DNA from: Chloroflexota bacterium
Lineage (GTDB): Bacteria; Chloroflexota; Limnocylindria; Limnocylindrales; CSP1-4
DNA length: 64,000 bases
Assembly: GCA_026004015.1 (NCBI GenBank)
Contig: BPIH01000001.1
Location: 272,398-336,397 of the forward strand
Direction of reading: 5' to 3'
Position numbers and translations under genes: made by a program. Of this stretch, positions 1-8,350 are shown piece after piece. Within the stretch, counting starts at the first letter, position 1. Each line of letters starts with the position of its first letter. The notes under the pieces are model-generated. The model had not been told where the DNA came from. It searched no databases and saw only the letters and a program-made list of their open reading frames with translations.

Positions 1-236
1 GACACGTAGCTCGGATAGGGGGCGGTCAGCGCCGGAACGATCGCCATGACATCGACGTCGGGTTCGATCGCCCAGAGGCCGCGACAGATCTTGCGGACCA
101 CGCCTGCGTCGGCCAAGCGGCGCAGGAGATGGCTCGTCGCACTCTCGCTCTGCCCAAGCCGAAGGGCCGCATCGCGGGTCGTGACGACCGGGAGTCCCAT
201 CGCCCGGAGGCTGGCCAGACTCGCTGCCGCGCTCAT
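1..236 (-). CDS. AbiEi-family antitoxin / transcriptional regulator (partial)
   Basis: This is the N-terminal 78 residues of a type IV AbiEi-like antitoxin; the rest lies beyond the window start. It begins ATG-AGC-GCG at 236 and shows a winged-helix region (TTRDAALRLGQSESATSHLL, then LADAGVVRKICRGLWAI), the pattern of the AbiEi_4 DNA-binding domain: helix, recognition helix, then the 'G.w.i' strand. Its ATG overlaps the stop of the upstream AbiEii toxin gene (ATGA), so the two are translationally coupled. In known AbiE systems this protein represses its own operon by binding inverted repeats and also neutralises the nucleotidyltransferase toxin. Function is inferred from domain pattern and neighbour; the C-terminal half cannot be seen. 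Confidence 0.8.
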   Translation of the reverse strand, partial: MSAAASLASLRAMGLPVVTTRDAALRLGQSESATSHLLRRLADAGVVRKICRGLWAIEPDVDVMAIVPALTAPYPSYV

Positions 237-1027
237 CCGGACAGCTCCAGCAGATACGTGATGACCCGATCCTGCATCGCCGACCAGGCGGCGGGCTGTT
301 CGTAGAATGGGCGAAGTTCGAGGTCGACGAACGGAAGCACGGCGTCGCGGAAGGCCTCATAGCCGAGTTCGGTTGCCCGATCTGCCGCCTGCCGCGCCAA
401 TCCCGGGTCGACCTGCCCTTTCGTCGGTGCCTCGCCTCGGTAGTGACCGAGGAGGAGATCGAGATCGAACACGTCGCGCGGCTGGTTCGTGGCCCGTGCC
501 GCCAGGGCGACGATCTTCTGGGCGATCGCTGCGGCGGGGAGGTAGTGGGGGATGACGATGGGCGGGACGCCGTACCGACCGGCGATGGGGGCGTCGATCG
601 GGTCGGCGCGCGACACCGCACGGGCGTCCTCCGAGGCCCCACGGCTCTCTATCCGATGACTGAATTCGAGGGCCGTCGATATCGGCAGACGATGCCCAGG
701 TGCCTTGACCTCGATGATCCAGCGCTGGGTCGTCGGGGTCTGTTTCTGGCTCGCGGTCCTGATGATCGAAAGATCGTGACTCCGGAGCACGAGCCCGACG
801 ACCGCCGCCCGGAGCGCCTTCTCGACGTGATCCGCGAGCCGCCAGTCGGCGATGCCGAGGACGTCGAAGTCCAGGTCCTCCGACGACCGCGGGCTGGCGA
901 AGAAGAACCTAAGGTTCGCGCCACCCTTCAGGACGTACCGCCCAACTTTTAGCGACCGAGCAAGGCCGGCCAGAACCGCAAGCTGGGCGACGTCGTAAAT
1001 CTCCGGGATCGAGCGGATCGTGGCCAT
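233..1027 (-). CDS. AbiEii/AbiGii-type nucleotidyltransferase toxin
   Basis: A 264-residue protein of the AbiEii/AbiGii toxin family, a minimal nucleotidyltransferase fold that in characterised members is bacteriostatic and modifies tRNA or other nucleotide acceptors. Visible hallmarks are LKGGANLRFF (about 33-42) followed by SSEDLDFDVLG (about 48-58), the G-S/T..D.D catalytic core. A basic segment with PHYLPAAAIAQKIVALAARA (about 162-181) and RDVFDLDLLL (about 187-196) matches the second conserved family block. Length is usual for the family. The toxin gene precedes the antitoxin here, reversed from the classical abiEi-abiEii order. The start ATG at 1027 lies only six bases after a good -10 box, so the mRNA is probably leaderless. 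No damage is seen in the frame. Confidence 0.85.
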   Translation of the reverse strand: MATIRSIPEIYDVAQLAVLAGLARSLKVGRYVLKGGANLRFFFASPRSSEDLDFDVLGIADWRLADHVEKALRAAVVGLVLRSHDLSIIRTASQKQTPTTQRWIIEVKAPGHRLPISTALEFSHRIESRGASEDARAVSRADPIDAPIAGRYGVPPIVIPHYLPAAAIAQKIVALAARATNQPRDVFDLDLLLGHYRGEAPTKGQVDPGLARQAADRATELGYEAFRDAVLPFVDLELRPFYEQPAAWSAMQDRVITYLLELSG

Positions 1028-1033
1028 GGGCCA

Positions 1034-1062
1034 AGACTACGAGTTGTTGTCATATATGTCAA
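1034..1062 (-). promoter_or_regulatory. abiE promoter with near-palindromic operator
   Basis: On the minus strand TTGACA (1062-1057), a 17-bp spacer and TAGTCT (1039-1034) form a sigma-A-like promoter. The -35 box is embedded in a 16-bp near-palindrome TTGTCATATATGTCAA (1047-1062), AT-rich in an otherwise GC-rich stretch. A protein bound there would block RNA polymerase, which fits autorepression by the AbiEi protein. The predicted transcription start coincides with the toxin ATG. Promoter elements are read directly; operator function is inferred. Confidence 0.6.
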
Positions 1063-1245
1063 GAGTCTGCTCTCCTAGACCGCCGGTGCTCGCGGCGCCG
1101 ACCCGGCGACCGGGCGGCTCCGGCCTGGCCGCCGGCTCCACCCGGCGGGCCCCGGGTCGGCCGGCGGCGTGGTAGCGTTTCTGGCGACTCCATCGACACC
1201 CCAGGCCCCGCGGGGCCGACGACCCGGAGGAGGACGACGGAACCG

Positions 1246-1995
1246 ATGATCGATCTCGGCGGCAAGCACGCGGTCGTCACCGGCGGCTCGCGCGGCCTGG
1301 GGCGGGCGATCGCCCTTCGCCTCGCGACCCAGGGCGCCGACGTCGCGATCAGCTACCGGGGCAACGAGGCGGCCGCCGCCGAGACCGTCGCCGCCATCGA
1401 AGGCCTCGGGCGGCGGGCCCTCGCCGTCGCCGCCGACGTTCGGGACCCGGCCGCCGCCGAGCGTCTCATCGCGGCCGCCCTCGACGCCTTCGGGACGATC
1501 GACATCCTCGTGAACAACGCCGGGATCACGAAGGACGATCTCATCATGCGGATGAGCCTCGACGCCTGGCGGGACGTCCTCGAGACGAACCTCTTCGGCG
1601 CCTTCTACACGACGAAGGCGGTCACCCGGCCGATGCTGAAAGCCCGCCGGGGCCGGATCATCAACATCACGAGCGTCTCAGGCCAGGCCGGCCAGATCGG
1701 CCAGGCGAACTACAGCGCGGCGAAGGCGGGCCTCATCGGTCTGACGAAGGCGACCGCCCGCGAGCTCGCCAGCCGGGGGATCACCTGCAACGCCGTCGCC
1801 CCGGGCTTCGTCCTGACCGAGCTGACCGAGGGGCTCCCGGAGGCGCTGAAGAACGAGATCGTCGCCCGGACGCCGCTCGGGCGGTTCGGGACGCCGGAGG
1901 AGATCGCCGCGGCCGTCGCCTTCCTCGCCTCGGACGAGGCGGCCTTCATCACGGGCCAGGTCCTGGCGGTGGACGGCGGGCTGGTGATGATGTGA
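1246..1995 (+). CDS. fabG: 3-oxoacyl-[acyl-carrier-protein] reductase FabG
   Basis: A 249-residue short-chain dehydrogenase that reduces 3-oxoacyl-ACP with NADPH in fatty-acid elongation. The sequence has the cofactor motif TGGSRGLG (12-19), NNAG (90-93), and the catalytic tetrad N115, S143, Y156 and K160 (YSAAK). The C-terminal block (NAVAPGF, then ITGQVLAVDGG) is typical of FabG and close SDRs. Start ATG 1246 is supported by GGAGGAGGACG just upstream, and a possible extended -10 (TGGTAGCGT, about 1169-1177) lies further up. The length equals the usual FabG. Its last bases overlap the GTG of the following methyltransferase, so it may be read together with the polysaccharide genes, although its own composition matches the GC-rich chromosome. 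Another SDR specificity cannot be excluded. Confidence 0.9.
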   Translation: MIDLGGKHAVVTGGSRGLGRAIALRLATQGADVAISYRGNEAAAAETVAAIEGLGRRALAVAADVRDPAAAERLIAAALDAFGTIDILVNNAGITKDDLIMRMSLDAWRDVLETNLFGAFYTTKAVTRPMLKARRGRIINITSVSGQAGQIGQANYSAAKAGLIGLTKATARELASRGITCNAVAPGFVLTELTEGLPEALKNEIVARTPLGRFGTPEEIAAAVAFLASDEAAFITGQVLAVDGGLVMM

Positions 1996-2903
1996 GGGAG
2001 GCGGTGACGAGTCCGTGCGCCAGTGGGGCAGGGCTGAGACCCCATGAGGCGAACGATTGGACGCATTGTCCAGTTTGCGGGGGCCCGCTGGGTAGCCGCC
2101 TTGCAAGAATCAATGACGGGTGGTGGCTCGTGGTCTGCGAGGGCTGCGATGCCGGAGTTACCTGGCCGAAGCCCACGCTGGTAGACCGGCAGAAGCAGTG
2201 GGCAGATCTCTATGACCTGGGGGTGCGCGTCAGCACGTACACCGCGCGGGCACGCGAGTTTCGAGAACGCTGGAACCAGATACTCGCACTGGCGCAGCAG
2301 GACCTGGGGAGAGCACCTGAGAGCGTCCTCGATGTGGGATGCGCACTCGGACACTTTCTCGCGCACGCTCGCACCAGGGGAGTAAGGCGCGTCATGGGGA
2401 TCGAAAGCGATCCGGCTTGTCGCGAGTGGGCCAGTAGTCAACTTGGCGTCGAGGTCCGTGGCGATTTGGCGTCCCTTAGAGGATGCAAGCCCTTCGACCT
2501 GATAACCATGATGGACGTTCTAGAGCACATGGAGGATCCGGTGTCGTTCCTCGCCTCGGCTGCCGGACTCTTGGCCCCGGATGGCGTGGTAGTCCTTCAG
2601 CTTCCGAACCGCCGGAGCGTAATGGCCTCGCGAGCGGGTTCACGCTGGAGCTGGTACTCCGCACCGGATCATCTGATCCACCTGTCGCCCGCCAGCGTGC
2701 GCAGGCTGGCGACTCAAGCGGGCCTCCAATTGAAGCGCCCTCGAACTGGAGACATGCTGGGCGACTACGTACTCGATGTTTACCCGCGCGTTGGGCGGCT
2801 AGGGCTTTTGCTCCGGCGAGTCCCACCCGGCTGGCGCCTGTGGCCTCGAGAGGATGGCCTCGGTGGACTGATTCAGGCAGTTCTTGTGGCACGTACGGAG
2901 TAG
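1992..2903 (+). CDS. Class I SAM-dependent methyltransferase with N-terminal zinc-ribbon
   Basis: About 303 residues. The N-terminus carries CPVCGG (about 26-31) and CEGCDAG (about 49-55), a four-cysteine zinc-ribbon often found on sugar- or glycan-modifying methyltransferases of the Methyltransf_23 type. The SAM-binding core is SVLDVGCALGHFL (about 110-122), an acidic strand-2 end (GIESD) and DLITMMDVLEHMEDP, the usual motif IV/post-IV of this class. A late WSWYSAPDHLIHLSPAS block is typical of polysaccharide-cluster methyltransferases. The GTG at 1992 overlaps the fabG stop; a second GTG twelve bases on is possible. It is the first gene of the less GC-rich polysaccharide segment. The acceptor is unknown; a lipid-linked sugar is the likely target from context. 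Confidence 0.8.
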   Translation: MREAVTSPCASGAGLRPHEANDWTHCPVCGGPLGSRLARINDGWWLVVCEGCDAGVTWPKPTLVDRQKQWADLYDLGVRVSTYTARAREFRERWNQILALAQQDLGRAPESVLDVGCALGHFLAHARTRGVRRVMGIESDPACREWASSQLGVEVRGDLASLRGCKPFDLITMMDVLEHMEDPVSFLASAAGLLAPDGVVVLQLPNRRSVMASRAGSRWSWYSAPDHLIHLSPASVRRLATQAGLQLKRPRTGDMLGDYVLDVYPRVGRLGLLLRRVPPGWRLWPREDGLGGLIQAVLVARTE

Positions 2904-2913
2904 GCTGTCGGCG

Positions 2914-3858
2914 ATGAACTCTGGGGACGCGGCGCATCACGCCCTAGGACTTAGACAGGGGCCGGGGCCCGATCGTTGCGCTGGACCCGCTGACGACAGG
3001 GCCGCGCCGCCGCGGATTTCCGTGGCGATCAACACACGGAACGAGGAAAGGCGTCTCCCGTACGCGCTGCGATCCGTCCGACCATGGGTCGACGAGATCG
3101 TGGTCGTTGACATGGAGAGCGAGGACCGGACCGTGGACATCGCGAGGTCATTCGGTGCGGTCGTGTTCTCTGTCCCACCGATGGGGTATGCGGATCCGGC
3201 ACGAGCATTCGCGCTCTCGAAGTGCACTGGGGACTGGATCTTGGTGCTGGACGCCGACGAATTGGTGCCTCCGACGCTGGCGTCGCGACTCCGGGCCATT
3301 GCATCAGGCGATGTGGCCGACGTCGTCATGATCCCAATGTGGAACTATCTCCTGGGCGCTCCCCTCATGGCCACGGGTTGGGGCCCCCATCAAGATGTCC
3401 ACCCCCGGTTCTTCCGCAGGGGTTGTGTCAGCGCTTCGGCAAGTATCCATGCGTACCTTCACGTATCACGGGGAGCCCGCGTCGTTAGGCTCGAAGCAAG
3501 CCGCGAGCTGTCAATCGCGCACTTCAACTACGTCGACATCACACACTTCATTGAAAAGCTGAACCGATACACGAGTATCGAGGCCGAGAGTCGTCTCGCA
3601 CGAGGCGAGGCCGGCTCGGCCGTCTCCGCGCTACTCGCCGGCGGGCGGGAGTTCCTGCGGCGCTTTTTTCGTCAAGGGGGTTTTAGAGACGGGTGGCGCG
3701 GGTACTACTTGGCGCTCCTGATGGCAGCCTATCGCATCGTTACCGCCGCGAAGATCCGCGAGATGCGAGAGGTCGGCACTCGAGACGGCGTGGAACGTGC
3801 GTATCTCCACGAGGCCGAGCTTCTGGTCCGCGAGTACGAGCGGGAATCGTCCTACTGA
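2914..3858 (+). CDS. Glycosyltransferase family 2 protein
   Basis: A GT-A fold glycosyltransferase of family GT2, similar in layout to WaaE/KdtX-like enzymes. After a variable 30-residue leader it reads ISVAINTRNEERRL, the first strand and donor loop, then DEIVVVDMESEDRT, and the DxD motif in WILVLDADELV, which binds the metal and nucleotide-sugar. A later HPRFFRRG segment and the family's C-terminal helical region follow. I chose ATG 2914 because it lies after the preceding stop (2903); an in-frame ATG at 2884 would overlap that gene. No membrane helix is evident, so it should act at the cytoplasmic face on a lipid-linked glycan. Donor and acceptor cannot be told from sequence. Confidence 0.82.
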   Translation: MNSGDAAHHALGLRQGPGPDRCAGPADDRAAPPRISVAINTRNEERRLPYALRSVRPWVDEIVVVDMESEDRTVDIARSFGAVVFSVPPMGYADPARAFALSKCTGDWILVLDADELVPPTLASRLRAIASGDVADVVMIPMWNYLLGAPLMATGWGPHQDVHPRFFRRGCVSASASIHAYLHVSRGARVVRLEASRELSIAHFNYVDITHFIEKLNRYTSIEAESRLARGEAGSAVSALLAGGREFLRRFFRQGGFRDGWRGYYLALLMAAYRIVTAAKIREMREVGTRDGVERAYLHEAELLVREYERESSY

Positions 3859-3912
3859 TTCCACAGCGGCCGGGGCGCCTGCTCGAGCCGCGGGTGGGTC
3901 GAATGCCTAACC

Positions 3913-5412
3913 CTAGCGCAGCCCTCGCCAATATCCAGCGGTCACCAGGGCCCAAGCCCGGCCTAGGTCCTGCACTGCCGTGGATCGCTGGAGCAAGAGC
4001 CAGATGGCCAGGTAACCCGCAAGCGCGACGACCACGCCTGTCGCGCTGGCCATGGGCTCGTTCCCGCCGAGCGCGACTCGGGCCAACATTGCGAAGGCCA
4101 GCGCAGCCGTGGCAGCGGCGACTGCTGTTGCCATGTCTCTTGCCAAGGGGACCGGGACTAGGCTCTTAAGGGCTGCAAAGAACAACGGTGCTGATAATTG
4201 GACGAGTGCATTCGCTGGCCCGTAGCCCCACCAACCGAGGATGCTTACCAGCGGCACCGTCAGGATCCATGTCATGGCCACCCAGAGGAGAGTGAAGCGC
4301 AGCGTCAGATCGGGTCGCCGCAGGGCGTTCATGACAGCGAGGCCAGGTGACCCGGCTGCTGCCAGTGGCACTGCCACTCCAAGCCAGGGCAACAGCGACG
4401 CCGCCGGCCGCCACCGCTCGCCAAAGAGCAGCGTGATCCATTCCTCGGGCGCTGCGAGCAAGACCACCGCCAGTCCAACGGCAGCGAACACGTTCCAGCG
4501 GATTGTCCGCTGTAAGAGGCGCCCCAATCGCTCGGGCTCATGGCGCAGGCGTGCAAAGCTGGGAAACAGGAGCCTGTTGAGGATCCAGGAGAGCATGACC
4601 GTGTAGCCGACCGCCGTTGTAGCCAGGCTCACGTATCCGACCGCGGTTGTGCCGGCGAGGAGTCCGATGAAGACCGGGTTCACGGCGTCTTTTACGAAGG
4701 AGAGGATGACGGACCCTTGATACGGTAAGCCAAATGCGAGCAAGTCCTTGACAACGGCTGTCGACCAGGAGAGGCGGGGCCGCCAGGGCGATGACAGATG
4801 GAGCAAGACGACGCTCACCAGGGTGCCTGCCAGAGCGCCGATAACAACGCTTAACGCACCGAGACCAGCCACGGCAGAGACCACGGCCAGCCCCTGGAAG
4901 ACCACGGAGTACGCCGACTCCGCTCGTGCGACGGCGGTAAATGCGAGCTTCCGCTCGAGCTTGAGGGTCGGCGGCATTCGGAGCACGCCGATGAGAAGCA
5001 CGATGGCGAGCAGCCGGAACACGTCCTGGTGACCGCTCGGGAGCCCGTAACTTCGGCTGATTGCAGGGGCTGCCAAGAACAAAGCGAGTGCGCCAAGGAG
5101 CGTGATAACAAACTGGGCGGTGAAAGCTACCCGGATCTGATTCTCTGCAGGCTCCTGACGTTGTTGTATGAGTGCGGCGCCCAAACCAACATCCCCGATC
5201 GCGGAGAATGCGCCGATGACGAACACGACGATGGCGTAGACACCGAAATCCGAGGGGCTCAGCAGTCGGGCCAGCAGAACGGTCCCAATGATCGTCGCGG
5301 CCCGCACGCTGACGTGGCGCACCGCGAGGGCGACGGCTCCCCTCATGAACAGGGTGCCGAACTGAGGACTGAGCTCGCTACGCTCGGCGAGGGGTTGGCC
5401 GCGATCGCTCAT
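3913..5412 (-). CDS. Wzx-type polysaccharide flippase (oligosaccharide flippase family)
   Basis: A 499-residue integral membrane protein with about 12-14 hydrophobic helices, in the Polysacc_synt / MOP superfamily that flips undecaprenyl-linked repeat units to the outer face. Characteristic is the N-terminal block around ATIIGTVLLARLLSPSDFGV, with the LARLLSPSDFGVYA motif seen in O-antigen and teichuronic-type flippases, then repeated GLP/GAL-rich helices. The gene is convergent with the GT2 gene and overlaps the 3' end of the polymerase gene by about 35 bp, an arrangement typical of a coupled Wzx/Wzy pair. Base composition is less GC-rich than the flanking chromosome. The assignment rests on topology and the N-terminal motif. 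Confidence 0.82.
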   Translation of the reverse strand: MSDRGQPLAERSELSPQFGTLFMRGAVALAVRHVSVRAATIIGTVLLARLLSPSDFGVYAIVVFVIGAFSAIGDVGLGAALIQQRQEPAENQIRVAFTAQFVITLLGALALFLAAPAISRSYGLPSGHQDVFRLLAIVLLIGVLRMPPTLKLERKLAFTAVARAESAYSVVFQGLAVVSAVAGLGALSVVIGALAGTLVSVVLLHLSSPWRPRLSWSTAVVKDLLAFGLPYQGSVILSFVKDAVNPVFIGLLAGTTAVGYVSLATTAVGYTVMLSWILNRLLFPSFARLRHEPERLGRLLQRTIRWNVFAAVGLAVVLLAAPEEWITLLFGERWRPAASLLPWLGVAVPLAAAGSPGLAVMNALRRPDLTLRFTLLWVAMTWILTVPLVSILGWWGYGPANALVQLSAPLFFAALKSLVPVPLARDMATAVAAATAALAFAMLARVALGGNEPMASATGVVVALAGYLAIWLLLQRSTAVQDLGRAWALVTAGYWRGLR

Positions 5413-6922
5413 GCGAAAGGGGTCGGAGGGACACGCTCCTTACGTGATCCTCGAAGCGGTCGAGTCTGCGGGCTTCGACGTCGCTGCTGAGGAGTCCCGT
5501 TACAACGCCAAATGCCCACATTCCAACGAGACCGCCAACCGACTCGGTGAGGGCGCCCGCCGCTGGCAGGAGGACCATGGCTGTCCCTGCTGCCAAGCCG
5601 ACACCTCGTAGGTCTGGTTGTGAGCGTGTACTGATCGCCACGGCCAGGCCCGCGCTGACGAGCCAGAAGGTCCAGGCCGCGGCCCCCGGCCACCCAAGCT
5701 GGGCCAGGAGCACGCCCAGCATGCTCTCGCCGGCTGCGGCCATCGGCCTGCTCGAAAAGACACCGGAGGAGCCCAGCCCCAGTCCCAGCGGGTTCGACAA
5801 AGCTGTGTCGAGTCCACTGGTCAGCCCTGCGAGGTGCATCCGGAGACCGGAGTTGACGCCGAAGAGTTCAGCAACCACGGCAATGCCCACCAAACCTAAG
5901 CACATCGCCACGGCGAGCAAGACCATAACCGCGCGCGAAGCCAGGCGAGGCCGAAGGCGTGCGGCAAATAGGTAGGTCGATCCCGCGAGAGCCAGGGCCC
6001 AGCCTCCCTTGCCGAGGGTCAGCCCCAACGCCATGACCACGGCGGCGAGGCCGGGCAACATCCCCAGACGTTGTCTTGTGTCGAGATCGAGGGTGAGCGC
6101 GATCCCGAGCAACAGAACCAAGCTAAGGAAGAGTGACAGCGTCGGAGCCTCAAGAAACGTGGAGACGAGCCGTCGAGACGGGACCCCGCCTTCGAACGAC
6201 CAGAATGCGTGAGGTAGCCCGGCAATGGTCGCCTGGGCGTCTGGAGCGCCGGACGTCGCCGAACCGCTGTACGGGGCGGTCGCGTAGTACGCGTTGGGAT
6301 CGGCGAGACCTCCCCAAATCATCCCGGGCGGGCTAAACCGCTCCAGGAGGCCAAATCCGGCGACGGCGATTCCTCCGGCGACGACAATGGCGATGGCGAG
6401 CCGGGCGTTCCCCTGCTGGACTCGTACGGTCCGGGCTGCCAGGTACGTCATCGGAAGTACAAGAAACCGGCGAGCGTAGATCAACCGCTCTTGCAGGGGG
6501 GCATCGCTGAATACGAACCCGACGGCGACAACTAGTGCGAATGCCACGACAACCAGATCCACAAACTGAAACGGGCGAGGCTGCTGTCGCCACCGTCCGA
6601 GGTAGTAGGGAAGTCCTACTACCACAAGTGCGGGGAACACGAACTCGTCGTAGACCAAGAGCGCAGTCACCCGTTCCGTTGCAAGCTGTGGCGCTGCGAC
6701 CGCGATCAGGAATCGCTCCGAGGAAAAGAGGGTCACGAGCGCGAGAGAGAGCCCGACGCTGGATGAGAGCAACACGCGAAGGCTCAACAACGTGGCGACT
6801 AGCGCCACGCTGTAGCCAAGCCAGAAGATCGGCCCGGCCGGGCCGATGATGAGCGTCAGTAGGGCGAGGGCCGCCGTGGGCACAAGAGCCACCCCGATCG
6901 TTCGCAGGTGGCGCACCGACAC
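5378..6922 (-). CDS. O-antigen ligase/polymerase-like membrane protein (Wzy-like)
   Basis: A 514-residue protein with about 11-12 predicted membrane helices and a large extracytoplasmic loop in the second half, beginning near GLLERFSPPGMIWGGL and continuing to SRRLVSTFLEAPTLS. This is the general shape of the Wzy/WaaL (Wzy_C) family, which polymerises or transfers lipid-linked glycan repeat units on the outer face of the membrane. A loop arginine followed by a short motif and the late NPLGLGLGSSGVFSS turn resemble ligase-family loops. It starts at GTG 6922 and its 3' end overlaps the flippase gene, implying coupled translation. Such proteins diverge strongly, so the class is supported but polymerase versus ligase is not resolved. 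Confidence 0.75.
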   Translation of the reverse strand: MSVRHLRTIGVALVPTAALALLTLIIGPAGPIFWLGYSVALVATLLSLRVLLSSSVGLSLALVTLFSSERFLIAVAAPQLATERVTALLVYDEFVFPALVVVGLPYYLGRWRQQPRPFQFVDLVVVAFALVVAVGFVFSDAPLQERLIYARRFLVLPMTYLAARTVRVQQGNARLAIAIVVAGGIAVAGFGLLERFSPPGMIWGGLADPNAYYATAPYSGSATSGAPDAQATIAGLPHAFWSFEGGVPSRRLVSTFLEAPTLSLFLSLVLLLGIALTLDLDTRQRLGMLPGLAAVVMALGLTLGKGGWALALAGSTYLFAARLRPRLASRAVMVLLAVAMCLGLVGIAVVAELFGVNSGLRMHLAGLTSGLDTALSNPLGLGLGSSGVFSSRPMAAAGESMLGVLLAQLGWPGAAAWTFWLVSAGLAVAISTRSQPDLRGVGLAAGTAMVLLPAAGALTESVGGLVGMWAFGVVTGLLSSDVEARRLDRFEDHVRSVSLRPLSHERSRPTPRRA

Positions 6923-6970
6923 GTCCCATACGAGGTCGAGTGCGTGCTCGGAGCTCAGATCAGCACCTCC

Positions 6971-8155
6971 TCATCTTGGCCAGCGCTGGCGAGTGGGTAG
7001 GAGCTCTCGGTACAGGGCGGCCGTCTTGGCGGCGATGGGTCCCCAATCGAAGTGTGTCCTGCCGAACTCCAACGCGCGCGCGCCAAGCGCAGCGCAATAG
7101 GCTCTATTGGCAAGGAGCTGTACCAGCGCAACGGCGAGAGCATCGGCGTTGCCCGGCGGCACGAGAGCCCCAGTCACTCCGGGGATCACCCACGTGTTGT
7201 GCTCGCCGACGGACGTCGCCACGACCGGACGTGCGGAGGAGTATGCGTACCGCAGCACGCCGCTCGTCGTGATGCCATGGTACGGGAGCACGACAACGTC
7301 GGCGGCTCGGTAGTACGCGTTCACATCGGCATCAGGCACCTGTTCGAGTCGGACGGTTACCGTCCCCCGAGTGGAGGGACCCTGGGCCAATCGCTGCAGG
7401 GACAATAGTACGCCTGGAGCTAAGTCGCGGTCAGGTTGACCAGCAACAACCAGGTGCGCCGTCGGAAGCGATTCCACGACCTGAGGCCAAGCTCGCACCA
7501 GCACGTCGACACCCTTCGAGGAGCGCAGGGTGCCAAAGAACAGCGCAAGCGCACTATGGTTGGGCAGCCCCAATTTGGCCCTCGCCTCCTGTTGATCCAT
7601 GTCTGGAGCCGCAATCAGCGAAAAGTCGCCATGTCGAATCACGACGATCTTCTTGGGGTCAATGCCGAAGGCACCCGCTAGCTCAAAGCGATCAGATTCG
7701 TTATGGACGATTATCCGGTCGACGCTGCGGTAGAGGATCCCAAGCAGTATTCGAGCGACCGGGCTTCGGACGCGCCAAGGCACTGTCTCGTGGGCGGTGT
7801 ACACGGTGGGGATGCTCAGGGCCCGCAAGACCAGCACTGTCAGGAGGTCAGCCGGGAGCAGTTGTAAGTATTGCCAATGCGCGATGGCGGGTCGCTCGCG
7901 CAGGGCCATCGCCAGGAGTGCGAGCAGGGAACGAAGGTAGTTGACGCCGCGGCGCACCCTCCCGCCTGCTGACGTGCACCTGAACACAGGCCTGAGTGGA
8001 ACTGCGAGATCATGCCGGCTCGAGAGAAGCCACCTGTCGCTCCCTAGTAGCTCGGCCCGAACGCCATTGGCCAGCAAGCCCGCGACGAGTCCAACATCGT
8101 AGTACGCGAGCCCTGAATAACTAATCGGATCGATGATCCACGCCCTGGGTGTCAT
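6971..8155 (-). CDS. Glycosyltransferase family 4 protein
   Basis: A 394-residue GT-B glycosyltransferase. The N-terminal acceptor domain includes IPTVYTAHETVPW and RIIVHNESDRFEL. The C-terminal donor domain shows ALFFGTLRSSKGVDVLVRAWP, HLVVAGQPD and the family's E-x7-E-like loop region YYRAADVVVLPYHGITTSGVLRYAYSSARPVVAT. Length is normal for GT4. It is the first minus-strand gene of a three-gene block with the polymerase and flippase and is divergent from the next GT2 gene across about 195 bp. A TACATT box nine bases before its ATG may be its -10. No signal or membrane segment is seen; it should act on the cytoplasmic side. The sugar is unknown. Confidence 0.85.
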   Translation of the reverse strand: MTPRAWIIDPISYSGLAYYDVGLVAGLLANGVRAELLGSDRWLLSSRHDLAVPLRPVFRCTSAGGRVRRGVNYLRSLLALLAMALRERPAIAHWQYLQLLPADLLTVLVLRALSIPTVYTAHETVPWRVRSPVARILLGILYRSVDRIIVHNESDRFELAGAFGIDPKKIVVIRHGDFSLIAAPDMDQQEARAKLGLPNHSALALFFGTLRSSKGVDVLVRAWPQVVESLPTAHLVVAGQPDRDLAPGVLLSLQRLAQGPSTRGTVTVRLEQVPDADVNAYYRAADVVVLPYHGITTSGVLRYAYSSARPVVATSVGEHNTWVIPGVTGALVPPGNADALAVALVQLLANRAYCAALGARALEFGRTHFDWGPIAAKTAALYRELLPTRQRWPR

Positions 8156-8350
8156 GGCCGATCAAATGTACCCGCCTGCAAGCCCTGGAGAGGCGCAGGC
8201 CCGCGGTGGAGCCGGGTCTGCCACCCGGCGGCCATTCCTGAGGCTGTTGTATCCTCCCGGCGGCGAGCAAGCCTTCGGAGCAAGTTTCCGTGATCCGAAG
8301 TGGACGGATCAGCCCGAATAGGCCCCGAGCTACAGTCGAGGAGGTTTCTC

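Noticed and set aside
8300-8350. ATG 8300 as start of the second GT2 gene
   Set aside because: The GTG at 8351 has GAGGAGG at ideal spacing and begins just before the conserved strand.
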